A stretch of 64,000 bases of DNA from Dysgonomonas sp. Marseille-P4361 (lineage in GTDB: Bacteria; Bacteroidota; Bacteroidia; Bacteroidales; Dysgonomonadaceae): contig NZ_OPYL01000004.1 in assembly GCF_900343125.1 (NCBI RefSeq), positions 248,001 to 312,000 on the forward strand. The letters run 5' to 3'. Position 1 is the first letter of the stretch. Each line of letters starts with the position of its first letter. Below are positions 22,040 to 31,047 of this stretch, in pieces. The position numbers and the translations under genes were made by a program. The notes beneath the pieces were generated by a model that made no database searches, was not told the origin of the DNA, and worked only from the letters and a program-made list of their open reading frames with translations.

Positions 22040-23416
22040 ATGAAAAAAACTTTATTGTTTGTCACTATGATACTTACCCTTCTGGGAACATCGTGTGGCA
22101 ACAAACCCAAAGTAAAAGAAGAACCGAAAGAAAAATGTACCGTTCAACATTTAGACTGGACTCGTAACGCTGTTATTTATGAGGTAAATGTTAGGCAATA
22201 TACAAAGGAAGGTACTTTTGCTGCCTTTGAAACACATCTACCTCGACTTAAAAAATTAGGTGTTGATGTTTTATGGTTTATGCCTATACATCCTATCTCT
22301 GAAAAAAACAGAAAAGGTACACTAGGAAGTTATTATGCCGTAAAAAATTATACAGAAGTTAATCCTGAGTTCGGAACAAAAGAAGACTTTAAACGACTAG
22401 TTACCAAAGCACATGAAATGGGATTCAAAGTTATCCTTGACTGGGTAGCTAATCATACTGGTTGTGATAATGTATGGACAACTGAGCATCCTGACTGGTA
22501 TATGAAAGATGAGGCCGGTAACTTCAAAAGCCCTTATGACTGGACAGATACTTATGAGCTTGATTACGACAAACCAGAAATGCGTGCAGCAATGACTGAA
22601 GCGTTGAAATATTGGATCACAGAATTTGATATTGATGGTTATCGTTGCGACATGGCTCACGAAGTTCCAACTGATTTCTGGAATGATGTACGTCCGGCAT
22701 TGGACAGTGTAAAACCTGTGTTTATGTTGGCAGAGTCAGAAGAGACTGATTTACTTGACCATGCTTTTGATTCAAACTATTCATGGGAGCTTATGCATTT
22801 GATGGCTGATGTTAACAAAGGGACTAAGAATGCTGACGACATTGCAGCTTACATTCAGAAACTTGACTCTCTTGCAAGCAATAACATAGTATGTGCAGAT
22901 ACTTACAAAATGAACTTCCTTACAAACCATGACGAAAACTCTTGGAATGGTACTGAATTTGAAAGATATGGCAAAATGACCGAGCTATTTGCGGTTCTTA
23001 CATATACAATCAATGGTATGCCAATGATATATACAGGTCAGGAAGTAGGTCTAAAAAAACGCTTATCTTTCTTCGAAAAAGATATGGTTCCTTCATGGAC
23101 TGAGAATGCAACAACAGCATTCTACAAAAAACTGAATGAGCTTAAGCATACCCATCCTGCATTAAGAGCTGGAGATATGGGTGGTGAATTCAGAAGATAT
23201 AGTTCTACAGATGGAGATAAGTTGCTAATTTATTCAAGAGAAAGAGCGGGAAAAGAGATCATGGTGATGCTGAATATGTCTAATAAAAACCTCAACTATT
23301 CTAGCAATGATGCCTTATTCAGAGATGGATATGTTGACTTCTTCACTGGAAAGAAAGTTGGTCTGCTACCAACTTCGCTTAAAGCATATGAGTATAGAGT
23401 CTTTATTAGAGGCTAA
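22040..23416 (+). CDS. Lipoprotein alpha-amylase (GH13)
   Basis: 458 residues. A type II signal peptide ends in GTSC with cysteine 19 lipidated, followed by a Lys/Glu-rich linker, then a single GH13 barrel with a short C-terminal beta domain. Catalytic residues: D204 (GYRCDMAH), E232 (LAESEETD) and D298 (LTNHDENS). Compared with the SusA-like enzyme it lacks the N-terminal beta domain. As a lipoprotein it may face the periplasm or the cell surface; the sequence after the cysteine does not clearly match a surface-export signal. Last gene of the cluster, followed by a strong terminator. Confidence 0.9.
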   Translation: MKKTLLFVTMILTLLGTSCGNKPKVKEEPKEKCTVQHLDWTRNAVIYEVNVRQYTKEGTFAAFETHLPRLKKLGVDVLWFMPIHPISEKNRKGTLGSYYAVKNYTEVNPEFGTKEDFKRLVTKAHEMGFKVILDWVANHTGCDNVWTTEHPDWYMKDEAGNFKSPYDWTDTYELDYDKPEMRAAMTEALKYWITEFDIDGYRCDMAHEVPTDFWNDVRPALDSVKPVFMLAESEETDLLDHAFDSNYSWELMHLMADVNKGTKNADDIAAYIQKLDSLASNNIVCADTYKMNFLTNHDENSWNGTEFERYGKMTELFAVLTYTINGMPMIYTGQEVGLKKRLSFFEKDMVPSWTENATTAFYKKLNELKHTHPALRAGDMGGEFRRYSSTDGDKLLIYSRERAGKEIMVMLNMSNKNLNYSSNDALFRDGYVDFFTGKKVGLLPTSLKAYEYRVFIRG

Positions 23417-23435
23417 CCTCTTAAAAATGTAAAAG

Positions 23436-23470
23436 AAAGTCCAAACATCTAATTAGATATTTGGACTTTT
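23436..23470. terminator. Bidirectional terminator between the amylase gene and ribF
   Basis: Stem AAAGTCCAAA...TTTGGACTTT (23436-23445 with 23460-23469), extended inside by ATCT/AGAT after one mismatch. T-rich on the plus side and A-rich (AAAAG) on the minus side, so it can end both convergent transcripts. Confidence 0.8.
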
Positions 23471-23493
23471 CATATTTAATAATGCTTCTTTTA

Positions 23494-24420
23494 TTACAAG
23501 TCTTTCAAATAAGCGACAACATTTTCCTTGTCTTTTCTTATCTGTTCTTTCAATGTCTCCAGATCTGAGAACTTAACATCTGGACGCATAAACTCTAAGA
23601 ATTCGGCTGTCAACTCTTTATTATACAAATCTCCATCAAAGTCAAAAAGATTCACTTCAATACTTATATTATCTCCGTTGTGCAATGTTGGTCTTTTACC
23701 TATATACAGCATACCTTCATATCTGTTCCCTTCCACATGAACATAAACGGCATAGACTCCGAATGAGGGAATAACTTTGTACGTTTCCCAAACCTCGATA
23801 TTAGCAGTAGGGAAACCAATTGTACGTCCGACCTTAAAACCTTCGACAATTTTACCCGAAATAGTATAGTTGTATGACAACAACTCTGCTGCTTTTGTTA
23901 CATTTCCCTCTCCTAGCAATCTACGTATATGAGAAGAGCTGACATGATCCTCACTTGGTAATTCTTTAGCTTCAACTACATTTATTCCCAGTTCTTCACC
24001 ATAACGCTTATAATCAGCAAAACCATCTTCTCTGTTGTGTCCAAAGCGATGATCATAACCGATCACCAAAGTGTTTACATTAAATCTATCCTTTAAGATT
24101 TCTTTCATAAACTGATAGGCTGACATCTTAGATATTTCTATTGTAAAATCGAGACAAATACAATAATCTATATCTGTAGAAGCTAGTCTTTCTATCTTTT
24201 CATCGAAACCACAAAGCAGTGCAGGCTGATAATCTTTATGCAAGACTTTTCTTGGGTGAATAGGAAAAGTTATTACAGCAGAACGTAAGTTTAGACTTGA
24301 AGCTTTATCATTCACTTGCTTTATCAAGTAACGATGTCCTAAGTGTACCCCATCGAAAAAACCAATAGTCGCAACTACAGGTTGTTTGTCTAACTGGTCG
24401 TTCTGTTTTATAAGCTGCAT
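23494..24420 (-). CDS. ribF: Bifunctional riboflavin kinase/FAD synthetase
   Basis: Makes FMN from riboflavin and ATP, then FAD. 308 residues, normal for the family. The N-terminal FAD synthetase module has GFFDGVHLGHR at 20-30 (nucleotidyltransferase HxGH) and SSSHIRRLL. The C-terminal kinase module has GRTIGFPTANI with the conserved PTAN. It follows a HAD phosphatase gene by six bases and is probably translated with it. Confidence 0.95.
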   Translation of the reverse strand: MQLIKQNDQLDKQPVVATIGFFDGVHLGHRYLIKQVNDKASSLNLRSAVITFPIHPRKVLHKDYQPALLCGFDEKIERLASTDIDYCICLDFTIEISKMSAYQFMKEILKDRFNVNTLVIGYDHRFGHNREDGFADYKRYGEELGINVVEAKELPSEDHVSSSHIRRLLGEGNVTKAAELLSYNYTISGKIVEGFKVGRTIGFPTANIEVWETYKVIPSFGVYAVYVHVEGNRYEGMLYIGKRPTLHNGDNISIEVNLFDFDGDLYNKELTAEFLEFMRPDVKFSDLETLKEQIRKDKENVVAYLKDL

Positions 24421-24426
24421 AGGTTT

Positions 24427-25065
24427 TTATTTTTCCAATAGACCTTTATCTACAAATACTTTACGCAAATCTTCATTCTGATCTGCCTGATAAACCTGAA
24501 AACCAAGTTCTGCTCCCATTTCCACATTCGCTTTTCCATCATCTAAAAAAAGAGTTTCAGCAGGATCCATTCCAGAATCTTTAAGTATATAATGATATAT
24601 TTCCGGATCTGGTTTAGCACAACCTATCTGGAAAGAAAGATAGCACTTGTCAAAAAAAGCATCTATCGGTAATCCCTCTGGTGAAAAGTCTTTTGAATAC
24701 GCCCACTTCATAACTGACGGGTTAGTATTACTTAACAGGTATACATTATATTTTTTTCGCAAATCTTTCAAAAGTTGAAATTTATATTCAGGGATACCTG
24801 TCAGAAAAGCCAACCAACCAGAGTCAATATCTTCAGATGAAATATTCTCATTTCCGGCTAATCGACGGAACTCTTTGTAAAATTCTTCTGGCCCGATCTT
24901 TCCTTCTTCATACTCTAAGAAAATACCTTCCTGACGAAATTCATTCAAGTACTTTTCGATATTAGGGAAACCTATTTCAGTAAATCGATCTAATGCATTT
25001 TGCTTGTTTAGGCTAACAATCACACCTCCAAAATCGAAGAGAATATTTTTAATCTTTTTGCTCAT
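24427..25065 (-). CDS. HAD-superfamily phosphatase (YihX-like)
   Basis: 212 residues, a class IA HAD hydrolase. Motif I is FDFGGV with nucleophile D11. The usual second aspartate is a glycine, as in the YihX group, whose E. coli member dephosphorylates alpha-glucose-1-phosphate. Motif II is LLSNTN, the motif III region is KPDPEIY, and motif IV is FLDDGKANV. A helical cap lies between motifs I and II. Upstream of ribF with a six-base gap. A role in flavin or sugar-phosphate metabolism is possible; substrate unknown. Confidence 0.85.
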   Translation of the reverse strand: MSKKIKNILFDFGGVIVSLNKQNALDRFTEIGFPNIEKYLNEFRQEGIFLEYEEGKIGPEEFYKEFRRLAGNENISSEDIDSGWLAFLTGIPEYKFQLLKDLRKKYNVYLLSNTNPSVMKWAYSKDFSPEGLPIDAFFDKCYLSFQIGCAKPDPEIYHYILKDSGMDPAETLFLDDGKANVEMGAELGFQVYQADQNEDLRKVFVDKGLLEK

Positions 25066-25145
25066 AAATAATAATTATAGTTAGTTGCTTTTCACTCTAT
25101 TTTATAATTCAGAGACGAAGTTAGCCATTTATTCTGTAATAGCTA

Positions 25146-25174
25146 TTGTTTTAAATTTTGTATTTGTATTTTTG
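25146..25174 (+). promoter_or_regulatory. Promoter of recO with both -33 and -7 elements
   Basis: TTG at 25146-25148 and TATTTTTG at 25167-25174, spaced as in the Bacteroidetes consensus, 20 bases before the GTG start of recO. Confidence 0.55.
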
Positions 25175-25194
25175 CTTACACTAAATTTATCGAC

Positions 25195-25917
25195 GTGCTT
25201 CATAAAACAAGAGGGTTAGTTTTAAATACCATAAACTATAACGATAAGTATATTCTTGTCCAGATTTTCACCGAATCATTTGGGCGGGTTACCTATATGG
25301 TATCAAAGGCAAAAGGTAAAAATGTGAAAGTACCCAAATCTTTATTTTCTCCGCTGGCTATACTCAACCTCGAAGTAGAACATCAAGCATCGAGAGATAT
25401 TCAGCGAATAAGAGAAGCTCACCCCGAAGTTCACTTGTACGATATTTCGTGCAACCTTGGGAAAACATCGATGGCTTTCTTCCTTTCCGAATTTCTTACC
25501 AGAGTGCTGAGAGATGCAGACGAAAGTAACCATCTTTTCTATTTCTTGGAACAGTCGGTACAGGTACTTGAAATGACAGATAAAAGTATTGCAAACTATC
25601 ATCTTGTCTTCATGCTTAAGTTAAGTCATTTCCTCGGTTTTTATCCTAACTTAGAAGAATACAGGGAGAATTCGCTATTCGACATGATGAATGGGGAGTT
25701 TGTTACCTATCAGCCTCTTCATCGACATTTTCTGAATAGGTACGATAGCAAGGCGCTTTCTTTACTGGCTCGTATCTCTTTCGAAAACATGCATCACTTC
25801 GTATTCTCCAGGCAGGATAGAGTGAATATTATCAATAAAATACTGGAGTATTACCGCATACATCTATATGATTTTCCTACTCTCAAATCCTTAGATGTAT
25901 TACATGAATTATTTTAA
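25195..25917 (+). CDS. recO: DNA repair protein RecO
   Basis: Recombination mediator of the RecFOR pathway that loads RecA on SSB-coated DNA. 240 residues: an N-terminal OB fold (LHKTRGLVLNTINYND, then FTESFGRVTYMVSKAKG) followed by the helical domain. The zinc-finger cysteines of some RecO proteins are absent here. The start codon is GTG. A MutS-like gene starts at or just after its stop, so the two are probably coupled. Confidence 0.92.
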   Translation: MLHKTRGLVLNTINYNDKYILVQIFTESFGRVTYMVSKAKGKNVKVPKSLFSPLAILNLEVEHQASRDIQRIREAHPEVHLYDISCNLGKTSMAFFLSEFLTRVLRDADESNHLFYFLEQSVQVLEMTDKSIANYHLVFMLKLSHFLGFYPNLEEYRENSLFDMMNGEFVTYQPLHRHFLNRYDSKALSLLARISFENMHHFVFSRQDRVNIINKILEYYRIHLYDFPTLKSLDVLHELF

Positions 25918-25924
25918 TTTGAAT

Positions 25925-27721
25925 ATGACACTAAAAGAAGTAAAAAAAACATACAATAATCTTATCGCACTAGAAAGCAAAAAGCTTGCTCAAATAAAGA
26001 AAACCATCTTTCAAGTAGGAACAGTCCGCCTACTGATAGTTTTAGGTTCTATTCTTTTATGTTATTTATTGTGGGGAAATGCAGAAATAGTTGTTCCTAT
26101 TATAGGAATATCGATTGTATTTTTCCTTTTTCTGATGAAATATCATAACAAATTATTCTTCAAAAAAAGATATTGTGAAATTCTTATTTTAAACGCTGAG
26201 AATGAACTGAAAGCTTTGGACTATGATTTCTCCGCTTTCGATGGAGCTCCGGAAATGTCAGACGGAGATCACAGCTACAGCATGGACCTTGATTTGTTCG
26301 GAGATCATTCATTCTTTCAATCGATCAACAGAACCGTAACCTTCTCGGGCAAGAACAAATTGGCGAATACTCTACTCTATCCTTTTGAAGCTAAAGATGA
26401 AATAATAAAACAACAAGAAGCAATACAAGAATTGGCTTCTAAACCGGAACTATTACATCATTTCAGAGCTGTAGGACAAATGACAGATACCGGAGATCTG
26501 GATATCCATGAGTTTTCGCAACAGTTCAAAGAGACAAAACTACTATCCGATAGTTCGTGGAGGTATTTAGTATACATTGCTCCCACATTATTTGCGATTA
26601 TAGTGCTTCTATCTATATTTCAAATTGTTCCGAGCTCTACGATTGGAGGATGTTGGGCATTCCTTTTTCTATTGAGTCTAGTTCCTCTAAAAGACATTAA
26701 TCTAAAAATAGGTTTATTCAACAAAAGATTAGATACTTTACAGACTTATTCCCGACTATTCAAAATCATCGAGACAGAAACATTCTCCTCCCATCTTTTA
26801 AAAGAATTACAACAAAGAGTAACAGAACCGACTTCCGCATCAGTTGCGATACATAAACTAAAATCACATAGCAACAATTTAGATCAGTCATCTAATGTGC
26901 TTGGGTTATTGGTTTTGAATCCTATATTATTCTGGAATGTCGCCTATGCAATTAAGATAGAGAAATGGATTGACACATATGAAAATAACGTAAAAGAATG
27001 GTTTAGTTCATTGGCTCGATTCGATAGCCTCGTTTCATTTGCTTTATTCAGTTACAACCATCCCGATTATACATTTCCTCAGGTAGCCGATACCTATATG
27101 CTGGAGGGAAAAGAACTCGGACATCCTTTGTTAAATAGAGATATATGCGTTCGAAATGATGTTGATATAGAAAAGCATCCTTTCTTTCTAGTAGTTACCG
27201 GAGCCAATATGGCAGGGAAAAGCACTTACCTCAGAACCATAGGTCTAAACCTAGTTCTGGCCTGCTCGGGAGCGCCGGTTTGTGCCAATTCTCTTACTTT
27301 CTATCCATTCAAACTGGTGACTAATCTCAGAACATCAGATTCTCTCACCGATAATGAGTCATACTTCTTCGCCGAACTGAAGCGATTGAAAATGATTATC
27401 GATCGTTTACAATCGGGAGAACCTCTTTTTATTATACTTGACGAAATACTAAAAGGAACAAATTCGGAGGATAAACAGAAAGGGTCTATCGCTTTAATGA
27501 AACAATTAGTATCTTTAAACGGCAATGGTATTATTGCCACGCATGACCTAATATTAGGAAATCTGGAAAAAGAATTTCCTGATGCTATTAAAAATTACAG
27601 ATTCGAAGCTGACATAAAAGATGAACATCTTTCTTTTACTTATAAAATCAGAGAAGGTGTTGCTCAAAATATGAATGCCAGTTTCCTTATGAAGAAAATG
27701 GGTATAACTGGGTTGGACTGA
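25925..27721 (+). CDS. Membrane-anchored MutS-family ATPase
   Basis: About 598 residues from the ATG at 25925; in-frame ATGs at 25895 and 25904 overlap recO and are alternatives. The C-terminal half is a clear MutS ABC-type ATPase: Walker A GANMAGKST (426-434), Walker B with LFIILDEILKGTN, and ATHD. Helical clamp-like segments precede it. Unlike MutS1 or MutS2 it has no mismatch-binding or Smr domain. Instead it carries two pairs of strongly hydrophobic segments, near residues 30-75 and about 205-250. It is probably tethered to the inner membrane with the ATPase in the cytoplasm. Role unknown. Confidence 0.87.
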   Translation: MTLKEVKKTYNNLIALESKKLAQIKKTIFQVGTVRLLIVLGSILLCYLLWGNAEIVVPIIGISIVFFLFLMKYHNKLFFKKRYCEILILNAENELKALDYDFSAFDGAPEMSDGDHSYSMDLDLFGDHSFFQSINRTVTFSGKNKLANTLLYPFEAKDEIIKQQEAIQELASKPELLHHFRAVGQMTDTGDLDIHEFSQQFKETKLLSDSSWRYLVYIAPTLFAIIVLLSIFQIVPSSTIGGCWAFLFLLSLVPLKDINLKIGLFNKRLDTLQTYSRLFKIIETETFSSHLLKELQQRVTEPTSASVAIHKLKSHSNNLDQSSNVLGLLVLNPILFWNVAYAIKIEKWIDTYENNVKEWFSSLARFDSLVSFALFSYNHPDYTFPQVADTYMLEGKELGHPLLNRDICVRNDVDIEKHPFFLVVTGANMAGKSTYLRTIGLNLVLACSGAPVCANSLTFYPFKLVTNLRTSDSLTDNESYFFAELKRLKMIIDRLQSGEPLFIILDEILKGTNSEDKQKGSIALMKQLVSLNGNGIIATHDLILGNLEKEFPDAIKNYRFEADIKDEHLSFTYKIREGVAQNMNASFLMKKMGITGLD

Positions 27722-27755
27722 AACGCCTAAAAAACGATACCAAATACTAACTACT

Positions 27756-29018
27756 ATGGAAGAACTATTGCACTATATATGGAAATTCAGACTTTTTCAG
27801 AAGAATCTCAAAAGCTCTGATGGACAAGAAATAGAAGTAATAGACGTAGGACTGCATAATACGAATGAAGGTCCGGACTTCTTTAATGCCAAAATCCGAA
27901 TTGGAGATAAAATATGGGCTGGTAATATAGAAATTCATAAAACTTCTTCGGATTGGGTGAAGCATAATCATCATACTGACGAAAATTATAATTCGGTTAT
28001 ACTGCATGTTGTAGAAAAGATCAACACCAATATTATCAATCAAGCCGGACAAAATGTTTTACAATGTGAGATAACATACCCTCCTAATATAGAAGAGAAT
28101 TACCAATTCCTATTACATTCAAATACAGATATTCCTTGTTGCAACTATATTGGGACTATGCCTTCTTTTCATCTCAATGCATGGATGAACAATCTGCTGA
28201 TAGAACGTCTTGAACGGAAGTCTAATCATATAGAAGATCTGCTTTCCAGATTCAATAACTCGTGGGAAGAAGTTTTCTACGTGCTCTTATCCCGTAATTT
28301 TGGATTTGGATTAAATTCTGATTCATTCGAAAGATTGGCACTTAGCTTACCTTTAAGATATATACAGAAACAAGGAGATAACCTAGTTCAGATAGAGGCT
28401 CTCTTGTTCGGGCAATCGGGAATGCTAGATAAGATAGATAGCGGTGATGATTATTTTACTCTACTCAAAAAAGAATATGAGTTTCTAAATAATAAATATG
28501 AACTCATCCCGTTAGATTCATATGTGTTTAAGAATTTAAGAAGCCGCCCTACCGCTTTCCCTCAGATAAGGATAGCACAACTGGCTGCCCTTTTATATAA
28601 TACACATGGTCTATTTTCAAAGATTATTTCTTGTGGAGACTTAGGACGTATGAGATTAATGTTTCACGTTAATGCTTCTGAATATTGGCAAACTCATTAT
28701 TCTTTTGGTCTAAAATCGGAAAGGAAATCAAAATATTTAGGAGATGCATCTCTTGATATTATACTAATAAATACAGTAATACCAATATTGTTTATTTATG
28801 GTAAAAGTATCAATAATGATGCTCTTTGCGAAAGAGCCCTTTCTTTTCTAGAACAGCTAAAACCAGAGAGGAACAGCATAACGAAACGTTTTTCGAAATA
28901 CCATCTCCCGCTCAATAGTGCAGCCGATTCTCAGGCGATTATTCAGTTGCAACGAGAATATTGCGAGCTCAAGAAATGCTTATTTTGCAGAATAGGGCAT
29001 CAAGTACTGATCAATTAA
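27756..29018 (+). CDS. DUF2851 family protein
   Basis: 420 residues, soluble, no signal peptide. The N-terminal block is highly patterned: L-H-x-x-W (residues 5-9), then NEGPDFFNAKI, GNIEIHKTSSDWVKHNH and YNSVILHVV. I assign DUF2851 from these. The P-D plus E-x-H spacing and flanking strands resemble a PD-(D/E)XK nuclease core, which would fit its place after recO and a MutS-like gene, but this is inference. The C-terminus contains a CxxC-like pair (CLFCRIGHQ). It starts 34 bases after the MutS-like gene. Confidence 0.75.
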   Translation: MEELLHYIWKFRLFQKNLKSSDGQEIEVIDVGLHNTNEGPDFFNAKIRIGDKIWAGNIEIHKTSSDWVKHNHHTDENYNSVILHVVEKINTNIINQAGQNVLQCEITYPPNIEENYQFLLHSNTDIPCCNYIGTMPSFHLNAWMNNLLIERLERKSNHIEDLLSRFNNSWEEVFYVLLSRNFGFGLNSDSFERLALSLPLRYIQKQGDNLVQIEALLFGQSGMLDKIDSGDDYFTLLKKEYEFLNNKYELIPLDSYVFKNLRSRPTAFPQIRIAQLAALLYNTHGLFSKIISCGDLGRMRLMFHVNASEYWQTHYSFGLKSERKSKYLGDASLDIILINTVIPILFIYGKSINNDALCERALSFLEQLKPERNSITKRFSKYHLPLNSAADSQAIIQLQREYCELKKCLFCRIGHQVLIN

Positions 29019-29062
29019 CAATAGCAACCATAAATGTCTAACATAACAGATAGATTTAAAAG

Positions 29063-30274
29063 ATGAAATACATTGACCTCTTCAATCATTTAAAGAAAAT
29101 TGTAAATTATAACGACAATGAAATTGAAATAGACGACGAAACGGTAATTCGCAATTTCACGTTCGAGTCTAACTATCGTTTTATACTTCCCGGAGGTTTG
29201 GGAAATAACGATGATTACGAATACATCCCAGGTATCCCCGAAGATTACGAACCTGATGTTATTCAGGAAATGCTGAACAAGAAGGATGCTGAGATTCCGG
29301 AAAACATAAAGTTCCGCTATCATATGATGATGCCTAAAAAAGAAATAAAATCTAAAGGCATTATCTTCTTATTTCACGGATTCAACGAAAAGACTTGGTA
29401 CAAATATCTTCCGTGGGCAAAATACATCCTTGAAAAAACAGGCAAATCAATTGTTATGTTTCCTATCGCATTTCATATGAACAGAGCGCCTGCAGCATGG
29501 AGTGACACTCGCGAAATGTATCGTGTAAGTGAACAGCGCAAGGAACGTCATCCGGATATACTTTGCTCCAGTCTTTCGAATGTAGCCATCAGTACTCGTT
29601 TGCACAATAAGCCTCAACGGTTCATCTGGTCGGGACTTCAAACATACTATGATGTGATTGATTTTGTAGAACATATCAAAGCTGATTTACATCCTGCTAT
29701 AGACAAAGATGCGAGTATAGATTTCTTTTCTTATTCGATCGGGACATTCCTAGGAGAGATACTTATGATGAGCAATAAAAATAATTATTTTTCTGAATCT
29801 AAATATGCTACATTCTGTGGGGGAGCTATATTCAACCGTTTATCACCTGTTTCTAAATTCATCCTCGACAGCGAGGCCAATGTCAGTCTATATTCATTTG
29901 TAGTAGAGCACTTGGAAAGTCATATGAAGCGAGATGAAGTACTTCGACATTATATGCATACCGATCCTGAAGGCAATAACTTTAGAAGTATGCTAAATTA
30001 CAGGACACTGACCCTGGAAAGAGAAAAACGTTTTAGAGAGATGAGCCATCAGTTTTATGCAGTAACTTTGGCAAAAGACGAGGTCGTTCCTCCTTACGAA
30101 GTGATGAATACACTGCAAGGCTCGAGAAGAGACATTCTTGTAAATATTGAAGTATTGGATTACCCTTACAAATATATACACGAAGATCCTTTTCCTGCCT
30201 TATCTAAGATTGAAGATGAGGTGGATAAACAATTTCGTTATACCTTTGACAAAATTAGTAACTTTTTAAAATAA
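29063..30274 (+). CDS. Alpha/beta-hydrolase-fold protein (DUF6051-like)
   Basis: 403 residues, cytoplasmic. After a divergent N-terminal 100 residues comes IIFLFHGFNEKTW (oxyanion HG motif), a nucleophile elbow S-Y-S-I-G with candidate serine 225, a candidate acid in TLAKDEVVPP, and a late histidine in YKYIHEDPFP. This is a full set of alpha/beta-hydrolase triad positions, although the elbow starts with Ser instead of the usual Gly. The DUF6051 assignment is from memory and tentative. It follows the DUF2851 gene and precedes a DUF1080 lipoprotein by six bases. Substrate unknown. Confidence 0.65.
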   Translation: MKYIDLFNHLKKIVNYNDNEIEIDDETVIRNFTFESNYRFILPGGLGNNDDYEYIPGIPEDYEPDVIQEMLNKKDAEIPENIKFRYHMMMPKKEIKSKGIIFLFHGFNEKTWYKYLPWAKYILEKTGKSIVMFPIAFHMNRAPAAWSDTREMYRVSEQRKERHPDILCSSLSNVAISTRLHNKPQRFIWSGLQTYYDVIDFVEHIKADLHPAIDKDASIDFFSYSIGTFLGEILMMSNKNNYFSESKYATFCGGAIFNRLSPVSKFILDSEANVSLYSFVVEHLESHMKRDEVLRHYMHTDPEGNNFRSMLNYRTLTLEREKRFREMSHQFYAVTLAKDEVVPPYEVMNTLQGSRRDILVNIEVLDYPYKYIHEDPFPALSKIEDEVDKQFRYTFDKISNFLK

Positions 30275-30280
30275 ATATTT

Positions 30281-30961
30281 ATGAGAAAAACGATTAGTAC
30301 ACTAACTCTTATTCTTACTGTAGCTTTATTGTTTAATTGCTCGGGTAAGCCAAAGGCCGAAGCTGAATCAAAAGCCGAAGTTAAAGTTGAGGCAGAAGAA
30401 TTATTCAACGGGAAGGACTTGTCGAATTGGAATTTTGTTCTGCAAGATACAGCTCTTAACCCTGCTGATGTTTATACTGTTCGCGACGGAGTAATACATA
30501 TTACCGGACAACTTGGATATATGTACACAAATAAAAAGTATAGTAACTTTAAACTTCATGCAGAATGGAGCTGGCCTAACGGAGTAGAGTCGAATAGTGG
30601 TATTTTTGTTCTGATCGAAGATACTAAAAACCCATTCCCGAATGGTATCGAATGTCAGTTAAAAGCTGGTATTGCAGGAGACTTTGTTCTATTAGGAGGA
30701 TCTAACCTTGCTGAATTTAAAAGTCCGGAAGGGCAACCTCGTCCAGACTTCCCTGTAGTAACAAAGCAAGAAGAATCAAGTGAAAAACCCGCAGGAGAAT
30801 GGAACACTGCCGAAATAGAATGTAAGGATGGTATAATAACTGTCTATATAAACGGAGTTCTACAAAACAAAGGAACTAATACTGTAAAAGAAGGATACAT
30901 TGGACTTCAAAGTGAGGGTACTGATATTCAATTCAGAAATGTAACAGTTACTCCATTATAA
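30281..30961 (+). CDS. DUF1080 (3-keto-disaccharide hydrolase-like) lipoprotein
   Basis: 226 residues. The signal peptide ends in LFNC with cysteine 20; Asn at -1 is an unusual lipobox residue. A Lys/Ala/Glu-rich linker is followed by a concanavalin-like beta-sandwich: LFNGKDLSNWNF, then WPNGVESNSGIFVLIED, and NGVLQNKG. These are signatures of DUF1080, a family including 3-keto-glycoside hydrolases and carbohydrate-binding proteins. Located in the envelope. Closely follows the alpha/beta-hydrolase gene and ends at a strong bidirectional terminator. Confidence 0.85.
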   Translation: MRKTISTLTLILTVALLFNCSGKPKAEAESKAEVKVEAEELFNGKDLSNWNFVLQDTALNPADVYTVRDGVIHITGQLGYMYTNKKYSNFKLHAEWSWPNGVESNSGIFVLIEDTKNPFPNGIECQLKAGIAGDFVLLGGSNLAEFKSPEGQPRPDFPVVTKQEESSEKPAGEWNTAEIECKDGIITVYINGVLQNKGTNTVKEGYIGLQSEGTDIQFRNVTVTPL

Positions 30962-30988
30962 AAAATTGGAGACAGGTTCTAAATACAC

Positions 30989-31029
30989 ATAAGGGGCAAA
31001 CTTTACAGTTTGCCCCTTATATTTATTTT
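30989..31029. terminator. Bidirectional terminator
   Basis: Perfect 14-bp stem (30989-31002 with 31007-31020) around the loop TTAC, followed by ATTTATTTT. It lies between the convergent DUF1080 and SPOR-protein genes and serves both. Confidence 0.88.
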
Positions 31030-31047
31030 CTGATGTATTTTGTCTTA

